Below are positions 45,286 to 55,795 of a stretch of DNA of 64,000 bases, one piece after another. The translations under genes and the position numbers were made by a program. The stretch's first letter is position 1; every line of letters begins with the position of its first letter. This DNA comes from Streptomyces actuosus (lineage in GTDB: Bacteria > Actinomycetota > Actinomycetes > Streptomycetales > Streptomycetaceae). The notes under the pieces are model-generated. The model was not told where the DNA came from. It saw only the letters and a list, made by a program, of their open reading frames with translations, and did no database searches. The stretch is from positions 186,001 to 250,000 of the forward strand of contig NZ_JAFFZS010000003.1 of the NCBI RefSeq assembly GCF_016921115.1. The letters are read 5' to 3'.

Positions 45286-47355
45286 CTACGGTGGCGTCAC
45301 GCGGGCCCGTGCGATGAGCAGGGCCACGTCGTCGTGGTTGTCGGGGTGGTGCAGGGCGCGCAGCAGGAGGTCGCAGACCTCCTCCAGCGGGCGCGCGGGA
45401 TCGTCGAGGAGGGACAGCAGCTCCTCCAGCCGCTCGTCCAGGGGCTGCCGGCGGGTCTCGACCAGGCCGTCGGTGTAGAGCACCAGCAGGTCACCGGGGG
45501 CGATGTCGACGGTGACCGTGGAGAAGGCCACCCCACCCACGCCCAGTGGCGCTCCGGTGGGCAGCTCCAGCAGCTCCGGCGGATGTCCGGGGCGTACCCG
45601 CGCCGGGGGAAGGTGCCCGGCGTTGGCGATCCGGCACCGGCCGAGCCGCGGGTCGTGGACGGCGTACACGCAGGTCGCGATGGCCTCGTCGAGGCCCGCC
45701 GTGATCCGGTCCAGGTGCTCCAGCAGCACCGCGGGGTCCAGGTCGAGAGTGGCGAGGGTGGTGGTCGCGGTGCGGAGCCGGCCCATCGTGGCGGCGGCGT
45801 TGATGCCGCTGCCCATCACGTCCCCCACGACCAGTGCCGTCTTGCCGTCCTCCAGCGGGATGACGTCGAACCAGTCGCCGCCGACCTCGGTGGTGGCGCC
45901 CGCGGGCTGGTAGCGCGAGGACACCTCCAGGCCCCCGGTGACCGGCGGATGGCTGGGCAGGAGGCTGCGCTGGAGGGTGAGGGCGGCGTTGCGGGCGTTC
46001 TGGTACCAGCGGGCGTTGTCGATCTGCACGGCCGCCCGCGCCGCCAGCTCCCGGGCCAGCACCAGGTCGTCCCGGCCGAACGGCAGGGGATTGCGGGTCC
46101 GCTTCAGGTCCAGGGACCCGAGCACCTCCCCGCGGGCGATCAGCGGCACGGCCAGATAGGAGTGCACGCCCGCGGCGGCCAGCAACTCGGCGGCCTCGGG
46201 GGAGCGGGCGATGCGCGGCAGGTCCGCCTCCTCGACGTGCTCCACGAGCACCGGCCGTCCCGTGCGCACGCACTGCGTGACGAGGCGGTCCGGTCCGTAG
46301 CGGGCGATCTTCCCAGGCGGGTCGGCCGCCCGCAGTGCCTCGGGAGCGGCGTCCGCCTGCACCGCCAGGGCACGGATCACCGCGGGCTCGGCGGGGCCGA
46401 GGCTGCTGCGGCGGCCCTCGACCACCGCCTCCAGCAGGTCGACGGCGGCCACGTCCGCCAGCTCCGGCACGGCGACGTCGGCGAGTTCGTGGGCGGTGCG
46501 CTCCAGCTCCAGCGTGGTGCCGATGCGGGTGGAGGCATCGGCGATCAGGGCCAGGCGCCGCCGGGCGGCCTCGGCCTCCAGCCCGGCCCGGTACTGGTCG
46601 GTGATGTCCGTGACCGAGGCGGCCACACCGAGCACGGTGCCCAGGGTGTCCTCCAGCCGGTACAGGGAGACCGACCAGGCCCGGTCCTGGTCCGGGTCGC
46701 CCGGGATGCGGCCCACGGCGGGCCGGTCCAGGATCGGCAACCCGGTGCCGAGCACCTGTCGGGCGGCGGCCTCCAGCCCCTCGGCGTCCATCTGCGGCAG
46801 CGCCTCCCGCACGGTGCGGCCCAGGTAGTCCTCGGTCGGCACGCCGCTGATCTGCTCCAGTGCGGGGTTCGCCGACAGGTAGCGCAGGCCCGTGTCCAGC
46901 ACGGCCAGGCCCATCGGCGACTGCGACACCATCCGGGTCGACAGCGCCACGTCCCGCTCCAGGCGACGCAGCGTCGACCGGTCGGCGGCCAGCCCGAGGG
47001 CGTAGACGTCGCCCCGGTCGTCCAGCAGGCGCACGTTGCGGAACTCCACCAGCCGGGTGGAGCCGTCCTTGTGCCGCACCGGGAAGGCACCGGCCCAGCT
47101 CTGGCCGGTCTGCATCACATCGGTGAAGAGCTTCACGACCAGGTCGACGTGCTGCTCGTGCACCATGATCTCGGCCGCGGGCCGTCCCAGGGCTTCTCCT
47201 GCCGAGTACCCGAACAACTCCTCGGCCTGGGGGCTCCACAGCACCACCCGGCCCTGGTCGTCGAGGACCACGGAGGCCACGTTCAGCACGTCGAGCAAGC
47301 CGCTGGGCCGCACCGGCCCGCCTCCCTCGGCCACCGGAGATCCGGCTGTACTCAT
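45286..47355 (-). CDS. PAS-PAS-GAF-PP2C (SpoIIE-type) protein phosphatase
   Basis: The 689-residue protein has two PAS domains (about 18-135 and 140-260), a GAF domain (about 275-430) and a SpoIIE-like PP2C phosphatase (about 455-685) with metal-site motifs VGGDWFDVIPL, VVGDVMGSG, NAGHLPP, YTDGLVETR and HDDVALLIAR. Such proteins dephosphorylate anti-sigma-factor antagonists in partner-switching pathways; the STAS protein at 58.5 kb is one conceivable partner type. ATG 47355 is chosen because GAGGCGG precedes it and the PAS domain starts soon after. Confidence 0.93.
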   Translation of the reverse strand: MSTAGSPVAEGGGPVRPSGLLDVLNVASVVLDDQGRVVLWSPQAEELFGYSAGEALGRPAAEIMVHEQHVDLVVKLFTDVMQTGQSWAGAFPVRHKDGSTRLVEFRNVRLLDDRGDVYALGLAADRSTLRRLERDVALSTRMVSQSPMGLAVLDTGLRYLSANPALEQISGVPTEDYLGRTVREALPQMDAEGLEAAARQVLGTGLPILDRPAVGRIPGDPDQDRAWSVSLYRLEDTLGTVLGVAASVTDITDQYRAGLEAEAARRRLALIADASTRIGTTLELERTAHELADVAVPELADVAAVDLLEAVVEGRRSSLGPAEPAVIRALAVQADAAPEALRAADPPGKIARYGPDRLVTQCVRTGRPVLVEHVEEADLPRIARSPEAAELLAAAGVHSYLAVPLIARGEVLGSLDLKRTRNPLPFGRDDLVLARELAARAAVQIDNARWYQNARNAALTLQRSLLPSHPPVTGGLEVSSRYQPAGATTEVGGDWFDVIPLEDGKTALVVGDVMGSGINAAATMGRLRTATTTLATLDLDPAVLLEHLDRITAGLDEAIATCVYAVHDPRLGRCRIANAGHLPPARVRPGHPPELLELPTGAPLGVGGVAFSTVTVDIAPGDLLVLYTDGLVETRRQPLDERLEELLSLLDDPARPLEEVCDLLLRALHHPDNHDDVALLIARARVTPP

Positions 47356-47665
47356 CCCGCGCACCGCCTCGCCTCCGCCCGTGTGTGCGGCCCGTCTTCC
47401 CCCGTGCCGACTGCCCCCGTCGTACCGCGCACAACCCTTTCTCCCACGCCTCCTGCACCCACCTCCACGATCCCTCAACACGGCCGGAAACGTACTCCCG
47501 ACGCCCGCCCGGAGGGAATGGATCCGACGCGCGACCGCCCGCCGCGACACGGTCACCGGGGCGACCGATGCCGTTTCCTGTTTTGGTCTGTACATGACCA
47601 TCTGATCGGGCCAGACTGAGCGCCGGACCGCCCCCGTGCGCCGCCCCACCCGAGGAGTCCGTTCC

Positions 47666-48547
47666 ATGCCGCTGAACCCTGTCCGGCAACGTTGTCGGTC
47701 GGCCCTGACGGGCCTGGCCGCTCTCGCGACCGCCACCGTCCTCACCCTGTCCGCCGCACCGCCCGCGGCGGCCTCCGACACCTGGACCGAGGTCGGTTCC
47801 GACCGGGCCGCCCCGCTGACCGAGAGCCAGGGCCTGACCTCGGTGGAGATCCCTTCCGGCAGCCCCAACCACTACACCGGCATCGGCACGATCCCCTTCG
47901 GTGTCGCCCTGCGCGGCTGGAACCACGTCGGCGACCCCGACGCCTCGTACGACGGCCACTACATAGAGCCCTACCAGCGGGATTCGGGGGGCGCGAAGAT
48001 GTTCCGCGTACAGGCGCCGGACGGCACCTGGTCGGAGTACGTCCACGCGCTCGGCCCCGGCGAGGCCCTGAACAACTCCTGGGTCGCCGTCTCACCCGAC
48101 GGTCAGTGGATGCTGGCCGGCGAGTGGGGCACCATGAGCCGGCTGCTCGTCTTCCCCACGCCCGGCGTCAACGCGGCCACCTCGCCCTCGTCCGACCTGC
48201 CGCAGGCCTCGACCGTGCGGCTCGACCGCGCCGTGCGCGACGTGCAGGGCTGCGACTTCGTCACCGCCACCCGTCTGCTGTGCTCCTCCGACGACCCCGA
48301 CGGGAGCCTGTTCGGCCTCACCAAGCCGCTCCTGCAGGTCGACCTGTCCGCGGCACCCGGCGGCTCCGACGTCGCCGGCCACGTCACGGCCCTGCGCCGG
48401 CTGCCCACGCGCTCCGGCTGCTCCGGCGGCTTCGAGACGGAGGGCATCGACTACGACCGCCGGACCGGGACCCTGCGCGTCATCGTGATGTCGCCGGGCT
48501 TCTGCGTCCTCACCGACAGCATGACCTACCGCTTCACCCGGGGCTGA
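47666..48547 (+). CDS. Secreted protein of unknown function
   Basis: The 293-residue protein has a signal peptide (SALTGLAALATATVLTLSAAPPAAAS, cleavage near residue 36). The mature part is acidic with repeated strand-like segments (GTIPFGVALRGWNHVGDPDASYDGHYIEPYQ, VSPDGQWMLAGEWGTMSRLLVFP, GCDFVTATRLLCSSDD), reminiscent of a small beta-propeller, with six or so cysteines. I recognise no named family. GAGGAG lies before the ATG at 47666. It is followed by a canonical terminator. Confidence 0.75.
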   Translation: MPLNPVRQRCRSALTGLAALATATVLTLSAAPPAAASDTWTEVGSDRAAPLTESQGLTSVEIPSGSPNHYTGIGTIPFGVALRGWNHVGDPDASYDGHYIEPYQRDSGGAKMFRVQAPDGTWSEYVHALGPGEALNNSWVAVSPDGQWMLAGEWGTMSRLLVFPTPGVNAATSPSSDLPQASTVRLDRAVRDVQGCDFVTATRLLCSSDDPDGSLFGLTKPLLQVDLSAAPGGSDVAGHVTALRRLPTRSGCSGGFETEGIDYDRRTGTLRVIVMSPGFCVLTDSMTYRFTRG

Positions 48548-48550
48548 CCG

Positions 48551-48622
48551 CGGGGTGCCGGCCCGGCCCCGGCACCCCGAACCGGCCGCCGGTGGCCCCC
48601 ACCGGCGGCCGGTGCTTTTCTT
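48551..48622 (+). terminator. Double terminator with U-tract
   Basis: A hairpin CGGGGTGCCGG/CCGGCACCCCG (48551-48579) is followed by CCGGCCGCCGGTGG/CCACCGGCGGCCGG with a CCC loop (48582-48612) and then TGCTTTTCTT. The second is a textbook intrinsic terminator, rare in this GC-rich window. Confidence 0.92.
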
Positions 48623-48690
48623 GGGGGTGCGGGAGCGGCGACGCGGAGAACCCGCACCGCCGCGCCGCGGTGAGGGAAGGAGCGATCACC

Positions 48691-49059
48691 ATGGCCGGCA
48701 AGCGACTGCACGAGGAGCCCGTCTCCGTCGAGATCAGCGGCTGCAGCAAGGAGGACGCCCGCATCGTCTTCGACGCGCTGTGCGCGTGTTTCGAGTCCGA
48801 CCGGGGCGCCGGGGACGTCCCCCAGCAGCTGCACGAGACCCGCCCCATGGTGTGGCTCGGCACCTTCGAGGTCACGGAGGCGCACACCTGCCCGCCGCCG
48901 GGCCGGCTGTCCTCCACCGTCGAGGCCGACGCGCAGGGCGGCTACTGGGCCATCGACCGGCTGCGCAGCACCCTGGACTCCCTCTTCGCCGTGCGGGACC
49001 TCTCCAGTGCCTCGGGCGACCAGGAGCGGGAACTGCACGTCCTGCTGGGCAGCCGATGA
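48691..49059 (+). CDS. Small conserved-looking protein of unknown function
   Basis: The 122-residue protein has no signal or membrane segment. It alternates helix and strand (VSVEISGCSKEDARIVFDALCACF, MVWLGTFEVTEAH, LSSTVEADAQGGYWAIDRLRSTLDSLF, ERELHVLLGSR) in a pattern like a small alpha/beta domain. GGAAGGAG is well placed before the ATG, and codon use is typical. I cannot assign a family. Confidence 0.7.
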   Translation: MAGKRLHEEPVSVEISGCSKEDARIVFDALCACFESDRGAGDVPQQLHETRPMVWLGTFEVTEAHTCPPPGRLSSTVEADAQGGYWAIDRLRSTLDSLFAVRDLSSASGDQERELHVLLGSR

Positions 49060-49085
49060 CACCCGCGGGCGGCCCGCCGGGATGA

Positions 49086-51201
<2,116 letters not shown>

Positions 51202-51203
<2 letters not shown>

Positions 51204-51366
51204 TGCCGCACCAGGCGACGTTCGCCCCGTCGCGACGCCCGGCACGCGCTCTCGCCGCACCGGACGAGAGCCCGAGTACATCCCGTACGAGGGCCTCCGG
51301 CCGGTACACCGGGAGCACGCACCGGACGCCGCTCCTCGACGGACGAACGTTGCCTGCCGCGGCACT
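51202..51366 (+). mobile_element. MITE-like element with terminal inverted repeats
   Basis: The left end AGTGCCGCACCAGGCGACGTTCG and the reverse complement of the right end, AGTGCCGCGGCAGGCAACGTTCG, match at most positions. The 165-bp element has no coding capacity. A diverged copy lies at 40515-40665 in opposite orientation. It abuts the end of the fadH-like gene and supplies part of its stop codon. Confidence 0.72.
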
Positions 51367-51540
51367 GGTCTCCAGCGCTGTGACCGGAAGGGTTCACCGG
51401 CAGACCTTTCCGGTCCCGGCACCAGCCGTGTCGACGCGGGAGGCGGTGGCCCGGCACCGCCCTCCCCGACGGGCGGACGTCGCCGGGCCCCGCACCGCGA
51501 CGGGTGCGGGGGTCGCCGCCCCCGTCCCTAGGATGAGTCC
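51367..51540. other. Upstream region of the PadR gene
   Basis: It contains an imperfect dyad GACCGGAAGG with CCTTTCCGGTC near 51380-51413 and a possible -10 at 51529-51534. The whole 337-bp gap from 51204 has no gene. Confidence 0.45.
51529..51534 (+). promoter_or_regulatory. -10 element for a leaderless PadR transcript
   Basis: TAGGAT is followed by 6 bases and the ATG at 51541, with no ribosome binding site, so transcription probably starts at the ATG. Confidence 0.5.
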
Positions 51541-52152
51541 ATGTCACTCCCGCACGCGATCCTCACCGCCCTGCTGGAAAGGCCGTCCTCGGGACTGGAG
51601 CTCACCCGCCGGTTCGACAAGTCGATCGGCTACTTCTGGTCCGCGACGCACCAGCAGATCTACCGTGAGCTGGGGAAGCTGGAGGCCGAGGGCCACATCC
51701 GCGCGCTGCCGCCGGAGCAGCCGGCCCGAGGGCAGCGCAAGAGCTACGAGGTCCTGCCCGCGGGCCGCGCCGAACTGGAACGGTGGACGGCCGCGGCGCA
51801 GGACCCCAAGCCCCTGCGCGACGCCCTGCTGCTGCGGCTGCGCGCCGCGGCCGTGGTCGGCACCGCCGGGCTGGAGGGCGATCTGCGGCGCCACCTCCAG
51901 CTGCACCGGCGGCAGCTGGAGGAGTACCGGGAGATCGAGCGGCGCGACTTCCCGCCCGGCAAGGACGGCCCGCAGGACCGGCTGCATCACCTGATCCTGC
52001 GGGCGGGTATCGACCTGGAGACCTTCTGGACGCAGTGGCTCGCCCAGGCCCTGGAGGAGCTGCCCGACCTGCCCGGCGGACCGGGCGGCGGCACGGACGT
52101 CACAGACGGTACGGCTTCGAGCGACGGCGCACGAACCACGCCGTCGCGATGA
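51541..52152 (+). CDS. PadR-family transcriptional regulator
   Basis: The 203-residue regulator has the PadR winged helix (LPHAILTALLERPSSGLELTRRFDKSIGYFWSATHQQIYRELGKLEAEGHI, then GQRKSYEVLPAGRAELERW) and a C-terminal helical dimerisation domain (about 100-175). PadR proteins commonly repress detoxification or transport genes and bind phenolics. It lies downstream of the dienoyl-CoA reductase gene and may help control it. Its last 53 bases overlap the 3' end of the convergent surface-protein gene. Confidence 0.93.
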   Translation: MSLPHAILTALLERPSSGLELTRRFDKSIGYFWSATHQQIYRELGKLEAEGHIRALPPEQPARGQRKSYEVLPAGRAELERWTAAAQDPKPLRDALLLRLRAAAVVGTAGLEGDLRRHLQLHRRQLEEYREIERRDFPPGKDGPQDRLHHLILRAGIDLETFWTQWLAQALEELPDLPGGPGGGTDVTDGTASSDGARTTPSR

Positions 52153-52642
52153 CCCCGGCGCCGACCAGGGCCGCACCGACGCCCAAGGTGACCGGCCCGT
52201 AGTCACGGACGGCACCGCCCAGGCCGCCCGCCACCCCGCGTGAGGGCGAGGCCGTCGCCGAGATGGTCGGTGTGGAGGGCGCGGACACGATCACGGACTG
52301 GGTGCCCGCGGTCTGCTGGTTGGAGCAGACGACGACCACGGTGTACGTGCCGGGGTTGACGTCGGACCAGGCGGCCGACTGGCTCACCCCCGTCCCCGAC
52401 AGTGCCACCTGGCGCCCCTGGGAGAAGTCGTCCTGGCTGCTGTTGAGCAGGGAGCCCGTGCCCCAACTGCCGTTGATCTGGGTACAGGCACTGGTCACCA
52501 CCGACACGGTGGACCCGGTCGTGCTCACCGAGATGCCCGAGCCGCGGGCGTCGGCCGGTCCCGCGGCAGCCAGGGCGAGCGGGAACGCGGCGGCGGCTGC
52601 CACGGTCAGGCCGCCGCGGCGGAGAAGTCTCACGTTGCGCAT
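52100..52642 (-). CDS. Secreted protein with C-terminal membrane anchor
   Basis: The 180-residue protein has a signal peptide (LRRGGLTVAAAAAFPLALAAAGPADA), a Ser/Thr-rich beta domain with two cysteines (SACTQINGSWGTGS and VVVCSNQQTAGTQSVIV) that probably form a disulfide, a Pro/Thr/Ala linker and a C-terminal helix with basic tail (LGVGAALVGAGVIATAWFVRRRSKPYRL). The layout is like a cell-wall or membrane-attached surface protein; no LPxTG is seen. I chose ATG 52642 because it starts the signal peptide. Function unknown. Confidence 0.8.
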   Translation of the reverse strand: MRNVRLLRRGGLTVAAAAAFPLALAAAGPADARGSGISVSTTGSTVSVVTSACTQINGSWGTGSLLNSSQDDFSQGRQVALSGTGVSQSAAWSDVNPGTYTVVVVCSNQQTAGTQSVIVSAPSTPTISATASPSRGVAGGLGGAVRDYGPVTLGVGAALVGAGVIATAWFVRRRSKPYRL

Positions 52643-52844
52643 GGGAGTGTCCTCCGGCGGCACGGTTGGCGGTACATCCCTTGCGCCGCCGAGGATCGGG
52701 AACGCCCGTGCTGCCTCAGACGCAGCCAACGTGCCCGCGGTGCCGCCCGCATGCGGACCGCATCCGGGCAGGTGACGGATTCCATCGGACGGCCCATGCG
52801 GGCCCCGCCCGGCGGCGCCGGCCGCGGCCTGCGACGGGGCGGTG

Positions 52845-53380
52845 TCAGTGCCCCGTGGTCACCGTCCGCTCCGGGGTGAAGCCGCCCCAGGTGCCGTCCG
52901 GCAGCTTCGCCCGCAGCCGCACCCGGTGCGTGACGCCGGCCTCCCGGCCCGCGTAGAAGCTGTACGACGCCCGCTCCTGCGGGGCGCTGCCGCCCCACAC
53001 CAGTGACGTGGCGGTCCGGCCGTCGAGCTGGATCTCGTACTCCGTGACCACCCCGTCCGCGCCCGGCGGCACCCAGGACAGGTCCAGGTAGTAGGCGCCG
53101 CCCGCCCGGTGCGACCCGGCGCCGAAACCGGTCGGGGCGGTGGCCCGGCCGTCGTCGGAGCCTCCACGACCCTGCTGCCGCCCCGGTAGACCTCGTAGGC
53201 GCGCACGCCGTCGGCGGCGGACACCGCGTTCCACATCACGTGCACACCGGTGGCGCTGCCCGCCTCGGCGATGACACCGGTCGGCGCTCCGGGCATCCGG
53301 CCGCTCTCCCCGGTGGTCGCGCCCGCCCAGCCGCAGGCGGTCGCCGGCAGCAGGCACCCGTACAGCAGAACGCGTCGCAC
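52845..53380 (-). pseudogene. Fibronectin-type-III lipoprotein-like gene with one frameshift
   Basis: A GTG with GGAGGT upstream begins VRRVLLYGCLLPATACG, a lipoprotein-like signal, then a first FnIII-like module (PTGVIAEAGSATGVHVMWNAVSAADGVRAYEVYRGGSRVVE). Near 53160 the frame shifts and continues as DDGRATAPTG and a second FnIII-like module (YYLDLSWVPPGADGVVTEYEIQL) to a stop at 52845. Total length is one base short of whole codons, consistent with a single lost G in GTGGAGG. It may be a true pseudogene or a sequencing error; corrected, it would be about 178 residues. Confidence 0.75.
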
Positions 53381-53412
53381 GACGTGACCTCCCGGTCCGA
53401 CACGGGCATGTG

Positions 53413-53426
53413 TTGGTACGGACCAA
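53413..53426. promoter_or_regulatory. GntR/DasR-like dyad between lipoprotein and chitosanase genes
   Basis: TTGGTACGGACCAA has perfect TTGGT/ACCAA arms around four bases, the architecture of DasR sites though the centre differs. It lies 32 bases before the lipoprotein start. A second TGGTGACCA dyad is at 53482-53490. Confidence 0.5.
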
Positions 53427-53759
53427 TATGCGCCCCGGGGTGAGGGTGCATCAAGGGGTCGGTCGCCGTACGGGCCGGCATTGGTGACCATCGGGAGAAG
53501 TTACGTATGCTGAACCCCCTTGCGGCTGAACTCCCGACGAGGGCTGGGAAGTTCATGCCGACGGCGCGGGCCGCTGTCGTCGCTGTCCCCGCGCCGGTGC
53601 AGGCGGCCCGGGGGCCGGAACCGAGGCAGGCTCGGCCCCCGGCCCCTGTCGGACCGTCAGGCGCCGTGCACCATACGGCCCCCTCGAAGTGGCCGCGCGC
53701 CGGGACCCGCGTCAGATTGGGCCGGGTGTCCGCCACCGTCCCCATGAGGGGGTCCCATC
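53427..53759. other. 333-bp divergent upstream region of the chitosanase gene
   Basis: No gene is seen. It is AT-richer around 53470-53520 (GTTACGTATGCTGAAC), a likely promoter area. Confidence 0.5.
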
Positions 53760-54470
53760 GTGCGTGTCCAGTCGCTGACGCTGGCCGCGGCAGGCCTCGC
53801 CCTGCTGGCCCCGACGATGCCACCCGCCGCCCCGCGGCCCGCGGCAGGTCCGGCCGGGGCCTCGGCGGCGGTGCGGCAGGAGGGCGTGGTCGGGGCGGCC
53901 GACCTGCTGGCGCGGGTGCGCACGTGCGACCAGATCTCCCGGGGCCGCTACCGCACCGACGACGGTGAGGAGCCGACGGTCGCGGTGTGCGGAACCCGGG
54001 ACGCCGTCTTCTGGACCGCCGACATGGACATCGACTGCGACGGCCGGCCCGGCCCGGCCTGCAACCACCTCACGGATCCGCTGTACAACGGGACCACCGC
54101 CTCCGTGCAGTCCGACGGCCGCTACCCGAGCGCGGAGGACCTGCCCTATATCGTCGTGCCCGCCCCGAGCCGGATCTGGGACCCCCGCGGCGACGGTGTG
54201 CGCGGCGGCTCCGTCGCCGCCGTCGTCCACGAGAACCGGGTGGAGTACGCCGTCGTCGCCGACACCGGCCCCGCCGACATCATCGGCGAGGCCTCCTTTG
54301 CCACCGCCCGGGCCCTCGGCATCCGTGCCGACCCGCGCGGCGGCGGGGCGGCCTCCGGGGTGACGTACATCGTCTTCCGCCACTCCCAGGTGAAGCCGAT
54401 CGAGGACCACACGGCGGCGGTGGCGGTGGGACAACGGCTGGCCCGGCTGTTCGTCGTCGGCGGCGACTGA
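53760..54470 (+). CDS. Glycoside hydrolase family 75 chitosanase
   Basis: The 236-residue secreted enzyme has a signal peptide (LTLAAAGLALLAPTMPPAAP) and the GH75 core: VAVCGTRDAVFWTADMDIDCDGRPGPACN, LPYIVVPAPSRIWDPRGDGVRGGSVAAVV, and VVADTGPADIIGEASFATARALGI with the conserved acidic residues. It endo-hydrolyses chitosan. Length is normal for bacterial members. The GTG at 53760 is taken as start; the ribosome binding site is weak (GAGGGGG). A DasR-like dyad upstream fits amino-sugar control. Confidence 0.93.
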   Translation: MRVQSLTLAAAGLALLAPTMPPAAPRPAAGPAGASAAVRQEGVVGAADLLARVRTCDQISRGRYRTDDGEEPTVAVCGTRDAVFWTADMDIDCDGRPGPACNHLTDPLYNGTTASVQSDGRYPSAEDLPYIVVPAPSRIWDPRGDGVRGGSVAAVVHENRVEYAVVADTGPADIIGEASFATARALGIRADPRGGGAASGVTYIVFRHSQVKPIEDHTAAVAVGQRLARLFVVGGD

Positions 54471-54685
54471 CCCGGGGCCCCCTCGCGCGACGCGGGCGAC
54501 CGGGCGGGTCAGGGCCCGCGCACCGGCCGCCCGCCGGGCAGTGCCCCGGCCAGGCTCCCGGCGCCCCCGTCGGACCACCACGTCCGGCACCGGCACCGCC
54601 GGCCGCTCCCCGCCCCGGCCACCAGCACCCCGGAGCACCGTCGTCGGCGACCCGAGCGACTCCGCGGGCCCTGGCTCCCGCGTCG

Positions 54686-55096
54686 TCAGACCTTGCGGTA
54701 GCCGTACGCCTCCGCGGCCGCCGCCTCCACCGCGTCGAGGTCGGCGCCGGCGGCCGCCGTGACGACCGCGGCGACGGCACCCTCCACGAACGGGGCGTCC
54801 ACCAGGCGCGTGTCCGGGGGCAGTTCGTCGCCCTCGGCCAGCAACGCCTTCACCGTCAGCACCGCACTGCCGAGGTCGGCGAGGACGGCGACCCCGGCAC
54901 CGCGGTCCACCGAGGCGGCCGCCCCGGCGATCAGTTCCGCGCTGGTGCCCAGCCCGCCGCCCTCGGTGCCGCCGGCCGGCGCGACGGCCACCGACGCGCC
55001 GGCACCAGCGAGGCCCCGCGCCAGCTCGGCCACGGACGCCGCGACCTGCGCGCTGTGCGACACCAGGACGACCCCCACCCGCAGCGCGTCACTCAC
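54686..55096 (-). CDS. dhaM: PTS-dependent dihydroxyacetone kinase, phosphotransferase subunit DhaM
   Basis: The 136-residue protein is the EIIA-man-like domain only: VGVVLVSHSAQVAASVAELA with the phosphorylated His, GGTEGGGLGTSAELI and VAVLADLGSAVLTVKALL. It passes phosphate from HPr to DhaL-bound ADP. It lacks the HPr/EI-like extensions of enterobacterial DhaM. Its start overlaps the dhaL stop by 8 bases. Confidence 0.93.
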   Translation of the reverse strand: MSDALRVGVVLVSHSAQVAASVAELARGLAGAGASVAVAPAGGTEGGGLGTSAELIAGAAASVDRGAGVAVLADLGSAVLTVKALLAEGDELPPDTRLVDAPFVEGAVAAVVTAAAGADLDAVEAAAAEAYGYRKV

Positions 55097-55700
55097 CGGC
55101 GGCCTCGCTCCCGGCCTCCGCGAGCGCGGCGATCAGCAGGGCCGACGAGGTCGCCCCCGGGTCCTGGTGCCCGATGCTGCGCTCCCCGAGGTAGCTGGCC
55201 CTGCCCTTGCGGGCCTGCATCGGCGTGGTGGCCAGGGCCCCCTGCTCGGCGGCGGCGCGGGCCGCGCCGAACCCGTCGGCGAGCGCGTCCACCGCCGGGA
55301 CCAGGGCGTCGATCATGGTCTTGTCGCCGGGCGAGGCTCCGCCGAGCGCCATGACCGCGTCCACGCCGCTGCGCAACGCCGCCGCCAGTTCCGCCTCCCC
55401 GACCTCGGCGGCGTCGCCGAGGGACTTGCCGGTGCGGCGCAGCAGCGTTCCGTACAGCGGCCCCGACGCCCCTCCGACCGTCGAGATGAGCTGCCTGGCC
55501 GCCAGCAGCAGCACGGCACCCGGCGTGTTCGGGTCCTCCTTCTCCAGCGCGGCGGCGACCGCGGTGAAGCCCCGCTGGAGGTTGCTGCCGTGATCGGCGT
55601 CCCCGATCGGTGAGTCGAGAGCGGTGAGCCGTTCGGCTTCGCGGTCCACGGAGACGGCGGTCGCCGTCATCCAGCGGCGGAAGAAGTCGGCGTCGAGCAC
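55089..55700 (-). CDS. dhaL: Dihydroxyacetone kinase ADP-binding subunit DhaL
   Basis: The 203-residue protein has the DhaL nucleotide motif IGDADHGSNLQRGF (Mg-ADP binding Asp residues), GASGPLYGTLLRRTGKSL, SPGDKTMIDALVPAVDAL and the C-terminal RASYLGERSIGHQDPGATSSALL. It binds ADP permanently and transfers phosphate from DhaM to dihydroxyacetone on DhaK. The GTG start has TAGGAG upstream. Confidence 0.95.
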   Translation of the reverse strand: MLDADFFRRWMTATAVSVDREAERLTALDSPIGDADHGSNLQRGFTAVAAALEKEDPNTPGAVLLLAARQLISTVGGASGPLYGTLLRRTGKSLGDAAEVGEAELAAALRSGVDAVMALGGASPGDKTMIDALVPAVDALADGFGAARAAAEQGALATTPMQARKGRASYLGERSIGHQDPGATSSALLIAALAEAGSEAAGE

Positions 55701-55795
55701 GGGATCTCCTAGCGTGAGAGGTGGCGCGGCATGGGGTGGGGCGGGACGGGGCGGACGGGTCGCCGCACCGGCCCCTGTCGTCTCGCGTACGCCGG

